A stretch of 44,472 nucleotides of DNA from CAZOVB01 sp046541415 (GCA_046541415.1 JBKHDI010000025.1:1-44472); one strand, 5' to 3'. Counted from the stretch's first letter, positions 1 through 9,109 are shown. The notes: generated by a model from the letters alone, not told the origin. Numbers and translations are program-made.

Positions 1-13
1 GCGACGCGACAGC

Positions 14-50
14 CTTCGTTCGTCGCGAGAAAGGTTCGCGGCGAACGAAG
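14..50. terminator. Strong hairpin immediately downstream of the tRNA
   Basis: Arms at 14-28 and 36-50 pair over 15 bp with one G-T wobble and enclose a 7-nt loop. The hairpin starts 3 nt beyond the tRNA 3' end on the minus strand. No T-tract follows, so it may be a processing or stabilising structure rather than an intrinsic terminator. Confidence 0.55.
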
Positions 51-52
51 AC

Positions 53-125
53 TGGGCCCTGAAGGATTCGAACCTACGACCAAAGGATTATGAGTCCTCT
101 GCTCTAACCGCTGAGCTAAGGGCCC
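53..125 (-). tRNA. tRNA with CAU anticodon (Ile2 or elongator Met)
   Basis: A full 73-nt cloverleaf can be folded on the minus strand. It has a 7-bp acceptor stem (GGGCCCT/AGGGCCC), a D-arm, a seven-base anticodon loop CTCATAA with anticodon CAT, a T-loop TTCGAAT and discriminator A. The 3' CCA is not encoded. The acceptor pairs C4-G69 and C5-G68, and the general resemblance to E. coli ileX, favour tRNA-Ile2 (lysidine-modified CAU) over elongator tRNA-Met, but the anticodon stem does not settle it. The T-stem carries one T-T mismatch (second pair). A promoter lies just upstream and a long hairpin just downstream. Confidence 0.93.
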
Positions 126-139
126 TGGGGGGTGGGTGC

Positions 140-168
140 AGAGTAACCGGAGGGGCCGGCCGGGTCAA
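140..168 (-). promoter_or_regulatory. Promoter of the CAU tRNA
   Basis: On the minus strand TTGACC (168-163) and TACTCT (145-140) are separated by exactly 17 bp. The tRNA 5' end lies 15 nt after the -10 box, a normal distance for a stable-RNA promoter. Confidence 0.6.
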
Positions 169-385
169 TCGGGATTTGGCGGTGGCCGGCGGATCGGAGG
201 CGGTTGGGGAAGAAGGGGGGTCGGCGCGGGCAGGCGGGCTGGCCGGTCCGGCCGGTCCGAGGGCGCCCGAGAGACGGGCAGAGTGCTGGGGTATGCTGGA
301 CAGGCAGGGACAAGTCATTTGTCCCCTGGACGAAGTCAATCTGTTCTATGTGCGCAGATTCTGTTGCGATTCGGTTAAGAAGGCC

Positions 386-414
386 TTGCCGGTCGGGGGG
401 ATGATTACTATTCT
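386..414 (+). promoter_or_regulatory. Candidate promoter of the Na/Pi symporter operon
   Basis: TTGCCG (386-391) and TATTCT (409-414) are separated by 17 bp. The predicted start of transcription near 421 gives a leader of about 35 nt before the ATG at 457. Confidence 0.4.
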
Positions 415-456
415 CTGGGCTCGCCGCAAACCTTCTGGAGCGAATCTCAAGAGCCC

Positions 457-1686
457 ATGAGCCAAGCGAAACACGATCCGGTGCAGGATGCCCTGGCTGA
501 GATGTCCGATCTGAGCCTGGAAAAGCACCTGCAGAGCCCGAAGACATCCATGCCCACGTGGATGCGCGCGGTGATCGCTATTCTGGCGTTGTACGCGTTT
601 ATCGCATCGGTGAAGATGATCGGCACGGGCCTGAAGACGACGGTCAAGGACGAGGCCGGCCAGAGGGTCCAGACCTGGCTGCTGGATCAGGTGGACGACC
701 CGCTGACGGGCCTGTTCGTCGGGCTGCTGCTGACGAGCATGGTCCAGTCGTCCAGTTTCACCACCGCCTTGACGGTGGGTCTGGTCGGCGACCAGATTCT
801 TCCGCTGCACGCGGCGATTCCGATCATCATGGGGGCGAACATCGGGACCAGCGTGACGAACATCCTGGTATCGCTTGCCCACGTGCGCAGGCGGCTGGAG
901 TTCAGGCGGTCGCTGGGCGGGGCGATCGTGCATGACTTTTTCAACGTGTTGTGCGTGCTGTTGTTCATGCCGTTGGAGATGGCCTTCGGGATCATCTCCC
1001 GGCCGGTGGACTTCCTCCATGACAAGCTGGCGGGTCTGAGTTTTTTCAAAGCCGACCCGACCGAGAGTATCGGCTTTATCAAGCAGGCCTTTGCCCTGCC
1101 GGGCAAGAGTCTCAACAGCCTCATGACCGAGACCCTCTCGCTTCCGAGGACGTGGGGCGGGTTGATCGTGTCTGTCTTCGCGATGGTGCTGTTGTTCCTG
1201 GCCTTGTGGCTGCTGGTCAAGATGCTTCGCGGGCTGATGGAGGACAGGTTGTCGGGGGCCCTGTCCAAGACGCTGTTCCGCAACCCGCCGATCGCCTTCC
1301 TGGTCGGGATCGTGATGACCATCGCGGTCCAGAGTTCGTCGGTGACGACCTCGCTCGTCGTGCCGCTGGTGGGGGCGGGGATCCTCAAGATTCGCCAGAT
1401 TTATCCGTACACGCTGGGGGCGAATATCGGCACGACGATCACGGGTCTGCTGGCGGGCCTGGGTGGGGGCACGCCGCAGGGCGTGGCGTGTGCTTTGGGC
1501 CACCTGCTGTTTAACGTACTGGGCACGATCGTCTTCTGGCCGTTGCAGTTCATCCCGATCTCGCTGGCCAAGGGCTTTGCGAAGATGGCCTCGCGGCGAA
1601 GGCTGCTGGCTGCGTTCTACATCCTGTTCGTTTTCTTCGTCGTGCCGATCGTCGCGATCGTTATCTCGTATTACATACGGAACTGA
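457..1686 (+). CDS. Na+/phosphate cotransporter, NptA/SLC34-like
   Basis: A 409-residue inner-membrane protein that should import inorganic phosphate with sodium. The family is recognised by two inverted Na_Pi_cotrans repeats, each with a Q-S-S-S motif (VQSSSFTT near residue 91, VQSSSVTTS near residue 290) and each followed by a GANIGT motif. Both copies of both motifs are intact and hydrophobic helices fill most of the chain. The ATG at 457 has only a weak ribosome site (GGAG about 20 nt upstream). A DUF47 PhoU-like gene begins 20 bp after the stop, the usual partner of this family, and a PhoR-like kinase gene follows. The group therefore looks like a phosphate uptake and sensing cluster. 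Confidence 0.93.
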   Translation: MSQAKHDPVQDALAEMSDLSLEKHLQSPKTSMPTWMRAVIAILALYAFIASVKMIGTGLKTTVKDEAGQRVQTWLLDQVDDPLTGLFVGLLLTSMVQSSSFTTALTVGLVGDQILPLHAAIPIIMGANIGTSVTNILVSLAHVRRRLEFRRSLGGAIVHDFFNVLCVLLFMPLEMAFGIISRPVDFLHDKLAGLSFFKADPTESIGFIKQAFALPGKSLNSLMTETLSLPRTWGGLIVSVFAMVLLFLALWLLVKMLRGLMEDRLSGALSKTLFRNPPIAFLVGIVMTIAVQSSSVTTSLVVPLVGAGILKIRQIYPYTLGANIGTTITGLLAGLGGGTPQGVACALGHLLFNVLGTIVFWPLQFIPISLAKGFAKMASRRRLLAAFYILFVFFVVPIVAIVISYYIRN

Positions 1687-1706
1687 GACTTCCCGGGAGC
1701 AAGACC

Positions 1707-2375
1707 ATGCTGAAACAGATTTTCCAGGCATTTGCCCGCAAAGACGTGGTACACGACCTCTCGGCCCAGATCGGGGAGATGATCGACGCGGCCCATTGGA
1801 TGTTCGACCGGGCCAGCGAGGCGCTGCTGGGCAAGGTGAAGGTCGACGAAATCTCCGACCAACTCTACGCCAAGGACCGCGAGATCAACCATCTCGAGCA
1901 AAAGATCCGCGAGCAGATCATGACGCACCTGACCGTCGGCCACGAGGGCGACCTGGCGCCCTGCCTGGTGCTGATGAGCCTGGTCAAGGACGCCGAACGC
2001 ATCGGCGACTACTGCAAGAACATCTTCGAGGTGGGCAAGTTCCGGGCTGCGGAATTCAAGCACCAGGAGTTCGCCCAGCCGCTGGATGACATCCGCCAGA
2101 AGATCGCCGACCTGTTCGAGCCGGTCAAGCAGGCGCTCATCCACTCCGATGCCAAGGCCGCCAAGTCGCTGCGCGACACCGCCCGGGAGCTTTCCAACAA
2201 GTGCGACATGATCGTCCAGCAGTTGCTGCGGCTGGAGGGGGAGTTCCCCGCCTCCGAGGCGGTGATGTACTCCCTGCTGGCCCGCCACTACAAGCGGGTC
2301 GAGGCGCACCTGTCGAACATCGTCATCGGCATCATCTCGCCGGTGCCCCTGCTGGACTTCCTGAAGCGCAACTGA
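1707..2375 (+). CDS. PhoU-like DUF47 (TIGR00153-type) protein
   Basis: A 222-residue soluble, highly helical protein of the DUF47/PhoU-like family, which accompanies phosphate transporters and is thought to regulate them. Family-like features are the N-terminal RKDVVHDL and IGEMIDAA segments, the central KDREINHLEQKIREQ helix and the VKDAERIGDYCKNIFEV helix, where conserved acidic residues of PhoU proteins bind metal. The start ATG is preceded by GGGAG at good spacing. It lies 20 bp behind the Na/Pi symporter, so the two are almost certainly co-transcribed. Function as a phosphate-flux regulator is inferred from family and neighbourhood. Confidence 0.88.
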   Translation: MLKQIFQAFARKDVVHDLSAQIGEMIDAAHWMFDRASEALLGKVKVDEISDQLYAKDREINHLEQKIREQIMTHLTVGHEGDLAPCLVLMSLVKDAERIGDYCKNIFEVGKFRAAEFKHQEFAQPLDDIRQKIADLFEPVKQALIHSDAKAAKSLRDTARELSNKCDMIVQQLLRLEGEFPASEAVMYSLLARHYKRVEAHLSNIVIGIISPVPLLDFLKRN

Positions 2376-2392
2376 GCGGGCCAAACCCGCTC
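2374..2392. terminator. Short hairpin after the DUF47 gene
   Basis: A perfect 7-bp stem (GAGCGGG/CCCGCTC) with loop CCAAA overlaps the stop codon. No T-run follows; it could attenuate read-through into the kinase gene. Confidence 0.35.
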
Positions 2393-2506
2393 CGGCAGGC
2401 TTGCATAGCGCGGTTGCGGCGCGCATGATACCTACTTATTTCCTGTCCTGCCCCGCGGGCGTCATCGCGACGCGCCGGCAGGGGCGGGACGAACCGGACG
2501 GGTACC

Positions 2507-4372
2507 ATGCGTCGTTACAGTTTCTTCATACGCCTGTTTGCGGGCAACCTGCTGCTGATTCTGCTGATTCTCGGCACGGGGGCGTATCTGGCGTTTGACT
2601 TCTTCGACAGCCGGTTCGCCCAGCAGAATCTCACCCAGCACCTCCGGGTTACGGAGATGTCCAAGTCGTGGATGCAGCACGTCTGGCCGGCGCTGCTGGA
2701 CGAGCAGGACAAGCCCGACCGCTCGCGGATCGATACGCTGGTCAAGTCGCGCCTGGCTGCGGGTCTGGGCGATACGCGGCTGACGATTATCGGTCCGGAA
2801 GGGGAGGTCCTCGGCGAGAGCAACGAACTGGCGGCGCGAAAGATGGTCAACCACCTGATCCCGGAGAGGCCGGAGGTGATCTCCGCCAGCCAGGGCCGGC
2901 CCGGCTGGGACACCCGCATGAGCGACACCTTCGGTCGGATGTACCGCTACCACGCCCTGCCGATCCGTCGCGAGGGCGAAGTGGTGGGCATCGTCCGGAC
3001 GGCGATGCGGGTCGAGCGGCTGATCGAACAGCGGGAGCTACTGCAGCGATCGTTCATGATCGGCATGGGGGCCATTGCCGTTGCCGCGGTGGCCCTGGGG
3101 TTGCTGGTCAGCTGGATCTGGTACACCCCCCTGCGGAAGCTGACCCTGGCGGCGCGATCGGTGGCCTCGGGCAGTCTGCAGAAGCGGACGGGCTTGTCGG
3201 GGCACGATGAACTGGGCCAGCTGGCCCGCGCATTGGACGAGATGCGCCAGAACATCGCGGCGCAGATCGAGCTGATCAACACCCAGCGTGCGAACCTCCA
3301 GGCGGTGGTGGCCACGCTGGGCGAGGGGATCATCGCGACCAACCAGGCCGACCAGGTCGTGCTGATCAACCGCTCGGCCTGCCAGATGCTCGACGTGCCG
3401 GCCGACGCGAACCAGACGGGCCAGCACCTCCAGCAGATCGTCCGCGTCGCCGACATCATCGACCTCTATCGCCACGTGCAGGACAACCAGGCCGAGGCGT
3501 CGATCCAGACCGACGTGGACGTGCTGGGACACCTGCGGACGCTGGAGGTAACAGCCTGCCCGGTCTCCACGGGCCCCGGCGAGGGGCTGCGCGTGCTGAT
3601 CGTGCTCTACGACGTGACGGACATCTCGCGGGCGGCGGCGATGAAGACGGAATTCGTAGCCAACGCGTCGCACGAACTGCGCACGCCGCTTGCGACGATC
3701 CGGGCGGCGGTGGAGAACATGGGAACCATCCGCCCGATCGAGCAGGACCAGGCCAGCTTCACCAAGATGCTCGATATTCTCAACCGCCACGTGGATCGGC
3801 TGCAGAACATGACCGACGACCTGCTGAACATGAACGTCGTGACCAGCGACCAGCTGGCCCTTCGGGCTGAGACGATCGAGATCGAGGACTTGGCCGCGTG
3901 GGTTCGGACGCATTTCTCGGCCCGGGCGTCCGAGCGTCAGATCGAACTGGCCGTCGAGGTCGACAAACCCGGCGGGAGCTTCGAGTCGGACAGGAAGCTG
4001 GTGGAGATGATCCTGCAGAATCTGCTGGAGAACGCCCTGAAATTCACCCCCGCCGGCGGGCAGGTGACTTTCTCGGGCAAAGTCGAGGGCGACTCGGCCC
4101 AGTTGCAGGTTCGCGACACCGGCTGCGGGATCAGGTCGGAGGACCAGTCGCGGATCTTCGAGCGGTTCTACCAGGCCGACCAGGCCCGCAGCGGCGACAA
4201 CCGCATCCGCGGCACGGGGCTGGGCCTGGCGATCGTCAAGCACGCTTCGGAACAGCTGGGCGGACAGATCAAGCTGGTCAGCCGACTGAACCTGGGCACG
4301 ACGATCACCATAACCCTGCCGGCCTCGGTCCAGCGGGCCGGCAGTTCGCTGCTTTCAGGCAGACGGCAGTGA
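2507..4372 (+). CDS. PhoR-like membrane sensor histidine kinase
   Basis: A 621-residue kinase. In order it has an N-terminal membrane helix (about 7-27), an extracytoplasmic sensor region (about 28-180), a second membrane helix (about 182-204), a HAMP linker (about 205-260), a PAS-like domain (about 265-375), a HisKA domain with phospho-acceptor H389 in ASHELRTPLATI, and a HATPase domain with N-box NLLENALKF, G1 DTGCGI and G2 GTGLGLAIV. This is the classic PhoR architecture. Together with the upstream symporter and DUF47 genes it suggests phosphate sensing, although 131 bp and a hairpin separate it from DUF47. No response regulator lies next to it. Its last 18 bp overlap the convergent M20 gene. 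Confidence 0.9.
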   Translation: MRRYSFFIRLFAGNLLLILLILGTGAYLAFDFFDSRFAQQNLTQHLRVTEMSKSWMQHVWPALLDEQDKPDRSRIDTLVKSRLAAGLGDTRLTIIGPEGEVLGESNELAARKMVNHLIPERPEVISASQGRPGWDTRMSDTFGRMYRYHALPIRREGEVVGIVRTAMRVERLIEQRELLQRSFMIGMGAIAVAAVALGLLVSWIWYTPLRKLTLAARSVASGSLQKRTGLSGHDELGQLARALDEMRQNIAAQIELINTQRANLQAVVATLGEGIIATNQADQVVLINRSACQMLDVPADANQTGQHLQQIVRVADIIDLYRHVQDNQAEASIQTDVDVLGHLRTLEVTACPVSTGPGEGLRVLIVLYDVTDISRAAAMKTEFVANASHELRTPLATIRAAVENMGTIRPIEQDQASFTKMLDILNRHVDRLQNMTDDLLNMNVVTSDQLALRAETIEIEDLAAWVRTHFSARASERQIELAVEVDKPGGSFESDRKLVEMILQNLLENALKFTPAGGQVTFSGKVEGDSAQLQVRDTGCGIRSEDQSRIFERFYQADQARSGDNRIRGTGLGLAIVKHASEQLGGQIKLVSRLNLGTTITITLPASVQRAGSSLLSGRRQ

Positions 4373-5557
4373 GGCCGAGTCCAGCACGGTCCGGCAGAAC
4401 AGCTCGATTCCCAGCCCCAGGGCGTTGTCGTTGAAGTCGAACCGCGGGTCGTGGAGCATCTCGGCGTGCTTGTCGCCTTCTGCCAGGCCGAGAACCATCA
4501 TGCAGGCCGGAACCTGTTGGGCGAAATACGCGAAATCCTCGCCACCCATCGACGGTTCGATCTCGACCGCTGCCAGCGAGTCGATCTTCTCGATGACGGA
4601 CCGGGCGTACTGCGTTGCGGCCGCGTCGTTGACGGTGGGGGGGTAGTTCTCCAGCATCCGGACGCTGCCGACGCAGCCCAACGCGCCGCTGAGGTCGCCG
4701 ACGATCTGCCCCAGCCGCTCCAGGGCCTGCTCGGCCAGGGGGTCCTCGAACGTCCGCAGCGTGCCCAGCAGCCTGGCCCGCTGGGGGATGACATTGCAGG
4801 CGTTGCCGGCCTGGAAGCTGCAGATGCTCAGTACCGAGGCCTTCAGCGGCGCCAGGTTGCGGCTGACGATGCTCTGCAAGGCCGAGACGACCTGGCAGCC
4901 GGCGTAGACCGGATCAATCGCCCGGTGCGGGCTGGCGCCATGGCCGCCGCGGCCTTCGATGATGATCTCGAACGTGTCGACCCGCGCCTGGCTGGGCCCG
5001 GCCAGCAGACCGACTTGCCCCAGAGCAAGGGGCCGGCCGTGGATGGCGAAGGCAGCGGCCGTATCCACGCCCCCGAACTGCCTGCCCAGGGCCCCGGCCG
5101 CCAGCACCTCCCGGGCCCCGCCGCCTTCCTCCTCGGCCGGCTGGAAGACGAACTTGACCGGGCGCGGCAGGCGGTCGCGCAGCCGGTTGAGTACCATCGC
5201 CGCGCCCAGAAGCATCGCGGTGTGCCCGTCGTGGCCGCAGGCATGCATGCAGCCGGGGTTCTGCGAGGCGTAGGGCAGGGACGTCTCCTCCTCCAGCGGC
5301 AGGGCGTCCATGTCGGCGCGAAGGCAGATGGCCCCGCGTTCGGCGGCGCCAGGATCGGTCGGGAGCACCCAGGCGACGATCCCGGTCCGGCCCACGCCCG
5401 TTACGTGCTCGATGCCCTCCCCGGCCAGCGCTTCGGCGACGCGACCGGCGGCGTACGACTCCTGGAACGCGATCTGCGGGTGGGCGTGCAGATCGTGACG
5501 GAACTGGATGATCCGGCCTCGGATATCGGCGATCCTCGCCGACAGCACATCTTGCAT
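4355..5557 (-). CDS. M20 family metal-dependent amidohydrolase
   Basis: A 400-residue enzyme of the M20/AbgB/hippurate hydrolase family, which cleaves N-acyl groups from amino acids or related amides using two metal ions. Metal-site motifs are visible: HAHPQIAFQE near residues 24-33, RADMDALPLEEE near 80-91, C107 and H109 in the HACGHDGH segment, FQPAEEEGGG, and the C-terminal GGEDFAYF. Length is normal for the family. The start is backed by AGGAGA 7 nt upstream. The gene is divergent from the GH20 gene; an N-acetyl amino acid or N-acetyl sugar deacetylating role is conceivable but not shown. It converges on and overlaps the kinase gene by 18 bp. Confidence 0.9.
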   Translation of the reverse strand: MQDVLSARIADIRGRIIQFRHDLHAHPQIAFQESYAAGRVAEALAGEGIEHVTGVGRTGIVAWVLPTDPGAAERGAICLRADMDALPLEEETSLPYASQNPGCMHACGHDGHTAMLLGAAMVLNRLRDRLPRPVKFVFQPAEEEGGGAREVLAAGALGRQFGGVDTAAAFAIHGRPLALGQVGLLAGPSQARVDTFEIIIEGRGGHGASPHRAIDPVYAGCQVVSALQSIVSRNLAPLKASVLSICSFQAGNACNVIPQRARLLGTLRTFEDPLAEQALERLGQIVGDLSGALGCVGSVRMLENYPPTVNDAAATQYARSVIEKIDSLAAVEIEPSMGGEDFAYFAQQVPACMMVLGLAEGDKHAEMLHDPRFDFNDNALGLGIELFCRTVLDSASLPSA

Positions 5558-5633
5558 GGGGGTCTCCTGTTATGAACCGTGAGGCATTCTAGCAGGCCGT
5601 GCCGGCAGCGGCCAAGCCTGCCAAGCGGCAAAC

Positions 5634-5661
5634 TTGCGATCCGCTTGATTCGCGGTACAAT
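5634..5661 (+). promoter_or_regulatory. Promoter of the GH20-symporter operon
   Basis: TTGCGA (5634-5639) and TACAAT (5656-5661) are separated by 16 bp. The -10 box overlaps an in-frame ATG at 5660, so that ATG would lie upstream of the mRNA start. This argues for the GTG at 5702 as the real start codon. Confidence 0.55.
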
Positions 5662-5701
5662 GCCCTCCGCCCCAACGTCAGATCAAGGTAAGGATGCCGC
5701 C

Positions 5702-7549
5702 GTGACCCCAGACGATTTGCTGATCCCCCCGGCCGAGTGGTCCGCCCTGGCGGGCCGATTCACCTGGCCCGACCAGCCCGTCCTGGCCAGCCCCTTCGCT
5801 GATGACCTGGTCGGCCTGGACCTGCTCGTCGGGCAGTTGCGGCGCATCGGACGCAGGGCGGCGGTGCACCGCAGTCTCGGCGGCGCGACGCTGCAGATCG
5901 CCCGCGACGTGGCCATCGCACATCCCGAAGCCTACCTGCTGGAGATCCGCCCGGGGGCCATCCGCCTGACAAGTCGGACCGCAGCGGGGGCCTACTACGG
6001 CCTGGCGACGCTGCGACAGCTGGTTGCCTCCTCGGCAGAGGCGCACCTGCCGTGCTGCCGGATCGAAGATGCCCCCGCCTTTGCCCGGCGAGGCGTGTAC
6101 CACGACATCTCGCGCGGCAAGGTGCCTTCGCTGGAGACGCTTAAGCACCTGGCGACCACCCTGGCCGGATGGAAGGTCAACGAACTGCAACTCTACGTCG
6201 AGAACGTCTTCTGTTTCGCCGGCCATCCGTCGATCGGCCAAGGCTACGACCCGCTGAAGCCCGAAGAGATCATCCAGCTGCAGGACCACTGCAGGCAGCA
6301 TCACATCCGCCTTGTCGGCTCGCTGGCGACGTTCGGACACATGGAGAGAATCCTCCAACTGCCTGCCTACCGCCACCTGGCCGAGCTGCCCGGCTACCGC
6401 GACTGGCCCGGCGGGACCACGCTCTGCCCGACAGATCCGGGCAGCGTGGGGCTTGTCGGCGACCTGCTGGGCCAGTTCGTCCCGCTGTTCGAGGCGGGGG
6501 ATTTCAACCTCTGCGGCGACGAGCCCTGGGAACTCGGTCAGGGGCGCAGCCGCTCCGCGGTCGAGACAAAGGGCAAGGGGCGGGTTTACCTGGAATACAT
6601 GAAGCAGATCTGCCGGATATGCAGGCAACTGGGCAAGAGGCCGAACCTATGGAGCGACATCGTCCTGGAGCACCCGGAGCTGCTGGGCGACTGGGACAAG
6701 GACGTGGTGATGCTCAACTGGGACTACCACCCCGACGGCGAGCGGATGAAACGGACCGGTGAGATTGCCGATGCCGGGCTGGAGCTGCTGGTCTGCCCGG
6801 GGACCAACAGCTGGAACAGCCACGGTGGGCGCCTGGAGATGGGGCGGCAAAACATCCTGAGCTTCGCGGCTCTCGGTCAGGAGTTTGAGGCTGACGGGGT
6901 GCTGAACACCGACTGGGGCGACAACGGACACCGCAACATGCTCGCGGTCAGCTGGGCGAACTTCGCGGTCGGGGCCGCCGCGGCCTGGCAGCCGGACAGG
7001 GCAGCGGAGGTAACCGACTGGCCCGAGAGACTGCTCGCCCAGCACGTCCAACTGGATCGGCCCGGGCTGGCCGACGACATCCGTACCCTCGCCACTGCGC
7101 ACCAGCAGCTGGGGCTGGACTGGGCCAACGATACGCTGACGTACTTCACGCTGTCCCAGCCGGCGGAGGACCTGTTGCGTGAAGACCGCCCGCGCGGGCG
7201 GGTCGTGGACGAGGTCGACCCGGCCGCCCTGGCCGGGCGTATCGAAGCGTTGGAGGCGCTGGATTTCTCGCCGGATCCCGCAGCCCGGCCGGATGTGGCC
7301 GACGACCTGGCAGAGTGGGACCTGGCCCGCAACCAGGAACTGGCCGCCTGTCATCGAGCGATTTTCCTGCAGGCGATGCGACAGGGCGAGCCGCCGACGG
7401 AGGCGAACGTGGAAGGGTATCTGGAAACGGCAGGGCGGCTTGGCGCTCAGCTGCCGGCCGTCTGGACGCGACGCAACCGCACCAGCCGCCTGGCCGGTGA
7501 AATCGCGCTGCTCGAAGCGGCCATCGAACACGCCGAGGACCTGCGATGA
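5702..7549 (+). CDS. GH20-like beta-N-acetylhexosaminidase
   Basis: A 615-residue protein resembling family GH20 hexosaminidases, which remove terminal GlcNAc or GalNAc with substrate-assisted catalysis. It has an N-terminal alpha/beta GH20b-type domain (about 40-130), then a barrel opening with RRGVYHDISRGKVPS, and the catalytic Asp-Glu pair D273-E274 in LCGDEPWELG. No signal peptide is visible, so it probably acts in the cytoplasm on imported oligosaccharides. The GTG start is preceded by AAGGTAAGGA; in-frame ATGs at 5660 and 5579 are less likely because a promoter overlaps the first. The stop overlaps the symporter start (ATGA), which implies translational coupling. Substrate identity is unknown. 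Confidence 0.82.
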   Translation: MTPDDLLIPPAEWSALAGRFTWPDQPVLASPFADDLVGLDLLVGQLRRIGRRAAVHRSLGGATLQIARDVAIAHPEAYLLEIRPGAIRLTSRTAAGAYYGLATLRQLVASSAEAHLPCCRIEDAPAFARRGVYHDISRGKVPSLETLKHLATTLAGWKVNELQLYVENVFCFAGHPSIGQGYDPLKPEEIIQLQDHCRQHHIRLVGSLATFGHMERILQLPAYRHLAELPGYRDWPGGTTLCPTDPGSVGLVGDLLGQFVPLFEAGDFNLCGDEPWELGQGRSRSAVETKGKGRVYLEYMKQICRICRQLGKRPNLWSDIVLEHPELLGDWDKDVVMLNWDYHPDGERMKRTGEIADAGLELLVCPGTNSWNSHGGRLEMGRQNILSFAALGQEFEADGVLNTDWGDNGHRNMLAVSWANFAVGAAAAWQPDRAAEVTDWPERLLAQHVQLDRPGLADDIRTLATAHQQLGLDWANDTLTYFTLSQPAEDLLREDRPRGRVVDEVDPAALAGRIEALEALDFSPDPAARPDVADDLAEWDLARNQELAACHRAIFLQAMRQGEPPTEANVEGYLETAGRLGAQLPAVWTRRNRTSRLAGEIALLEAAIEHAEDLR

Positions 7550-9057
7550 CTGCGATGCTTGCCGCAGGATTTACTGCCCTGGATTACGGCGTACTTGTCA
7601 CCTACCTCGCCGGGATGATGCTCCTGGGGGCGTGGTTCTCACGACGCGAGAACTCCGCGGAGGATTACTTCCTGGCCGGGCGGAGGATTCCCTGGTGGGC
7701 GGCGGGGGTGAGTATTTTCGGCACGGCCCTGTCGGCCCTGACATTCATGGGCGTGCCCGCCCGCTCGTACGGGGGGGACTGGCAACTGATGCTGCAGGAC
7801 AACGCGCCCTTGCTGCTCGTGCCTGTGGTGGCGCTGGTTTATATCCCGTTCTACCGGCGGCTGAACCTGAGCACCGCCTACGACTACCTCCAGAGGCGGT
7901 TCAACCTGGCCTGCCGGTGGGTCGGCAGCCTGTATTACATCCTGTTCCAGTTCTGCCGGATGGCGGTGATCCTGACGCTGACGGCCATCGCCCTGCAGGT
8001 GGCCACCGGCTGGGACATCTACTGGTGCATCGCGATCATGGGCGCCCTGGCCGCGGTCTATACCGTCGCCGGCGGGATCGAGGCGGTCATCTGGACGGAC
8101 CTGGCCCAGGTGACCGTCCTGCTGGGCGGGGCCATCTTCGCGGTCGCCATGATCGCCTGGAACACCGAAGGGGGCCTGGGCGGGATCATCTCGGCCGGGG
8201 CAGGGGCGGGCAAGATCAGCCTGGGTCGATGGTCGGAGTTCTGTACCCGCGACAAGGGTCCGGCGATCTGGCTGATCCTGCTGGGCGGGGCCATCGGCGG
8301 CTTCGGCACGTATACAACCGACCAGGGGGTCGTACAGCGCTACCTGTCGACCGCCGATGCAAAATCCGCCGGCAAGGCCCTCTGGACCACCGCCATTCTG
8401 GGCCTGCCTTCGGGTATACTCTTCTACTTCTTCGGCACGGCGTTGTGGTCCTGGTTCGGCCGGACCGGCCAGGCGCCGGCTTTGGGGGTCAACGGCAACG
8501 CGATCGTGCCCTGGTTCGTCGTCCACCACCTGCCGACGGGGATCAGCGGTCTGGTTATCGCGGGGATTTTCGCCGCGGCGATGAGCAGCCTGGACAGCGG
8601 CATAAACGCGATTTCCTCGGCTGTGCACAACGACTTCGTCGAGCGTTTCGTCAAGCTCCCGGACCGTAGCGCCGTCCGGCTGGCCCGGCTGGTCAGCATC
8701 CTCTGTGCGGAGGTGGCCATACTGCTGGCGATGTTGCTGGCGGCCAGTCCCGCATTCAACGAGGTTCTGCTGAACATCTTCTTCAAGATGCTGTTTTTCT
8801 TCGCCGGACCCCTGGCCGGCCTGTTTGCCGTGGGTATCTTCACCCGCCGTGCCACGGGTCTATCCGCTTTGGCAGGCGTCGCTGCCGGACTCGGCGTCAA
8901 TTCGTATGTCGTGCTGTTCACGCCCCTGCCAGGCCAGACCTACGCCCCGATCGGCCTGGCGGTGACATTCACGGTATCCTGGGCCTTGGGCTTGATCCCC
9001 CAGCCCCGGAAACCCTTGGCCGCGATGACCATCCACACCGGCTGCGACCGATCCTGA
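7546..9057 (+). CDS. Sodium:solute symporter (SSS/SLC5 family)
   Basis: A 503-residue multi-spanning membrane protein with the SSS family pattern. The N-terminal region contains SRRENSAEDYFLAGR and the GVSIFGTALSALTFMG helix. The conserved FAAAMSSLDSGINAISSAV segment carries the serines and aspartate that belong to the sodium site in this family. About 13 hydrophobic helices can be drawn. Its ATG overlaps the GH20 stop, so it is made from the same message and probably imports the sugar that the glycosidase handles. Sialic acid, inositol and hexose transporters all belong here, so the substrate cannot be read from sequence. Confidence 0.9.
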   Translation: MTAMLAAGFTALDYGVLVTYLAGMMLLGAWFSRRENSAEDYFLAGRRIPWWAAGVSIFGTALSALTFMGVPARSYGGDWQLMLQDNAPLLLVPVVALVYIPFYRRLNLSTAYDYLQRRFNLACRWVGSLYYILFQFCRMAVILTLTAIALQVATGWDIYWCIAIMGALAAVYTVAGGIEAVIWTDLAQVTVLLGGAIFAVAMIAWNTEGGLGGIISAGAGAGKISLGRWSEFCTRDKGPAIWLILLGGAIGGFGTYTTDQGVVQRYLSTADAKSAGKALWTTAILGLPSGILFYFFGTALWSWFGRTGQAPALGVNGNAIVPWFVVHHLPTGISGLVIAGIFAAAMSSLDSGINAISSAVHNDFVERFVKLPDRSAVRLARLVSILCAEVAILLAMLLAASPAFNEVLLNIFFKMLFFFAGPLAGLFAVGIFTRRATGLSALAGVAAGLGVNSYVVLFTPLPGQTYAPIGLAVTFTVSWALGLIPQPRKPLAAMTIHTGCDRS

Positions 9058-9109
9058 ACCCCAGAGGCAGATCGTCCATAAGATCCGCGATCGACGCCGC
9101 TCCTATTTC

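Larger units (their letters stand above)
126..456. other. Intergenic region between tRNA and Na/Pi symporter
   Basis: No convincing gene is seen here; translations of this stretch are low-complexity G/R/P-rich. It holds the tRNA promoter, a short GGCCGGTCC direct repeat near 240-258, and a perfect inverted repeat at 307-325 (GGGACAA, 5-nt loop, TTGTCCC) that could be an operator or hairpin. The symporter promoter is listed separately. Confidence 0.5.

Noticed and set aside
346..1731. 461-codon minus-strand open frame opposite the Na/Pi symporter
   Set aside because: Arg/Gln/His-rich shadow of a clear membrane transporter.
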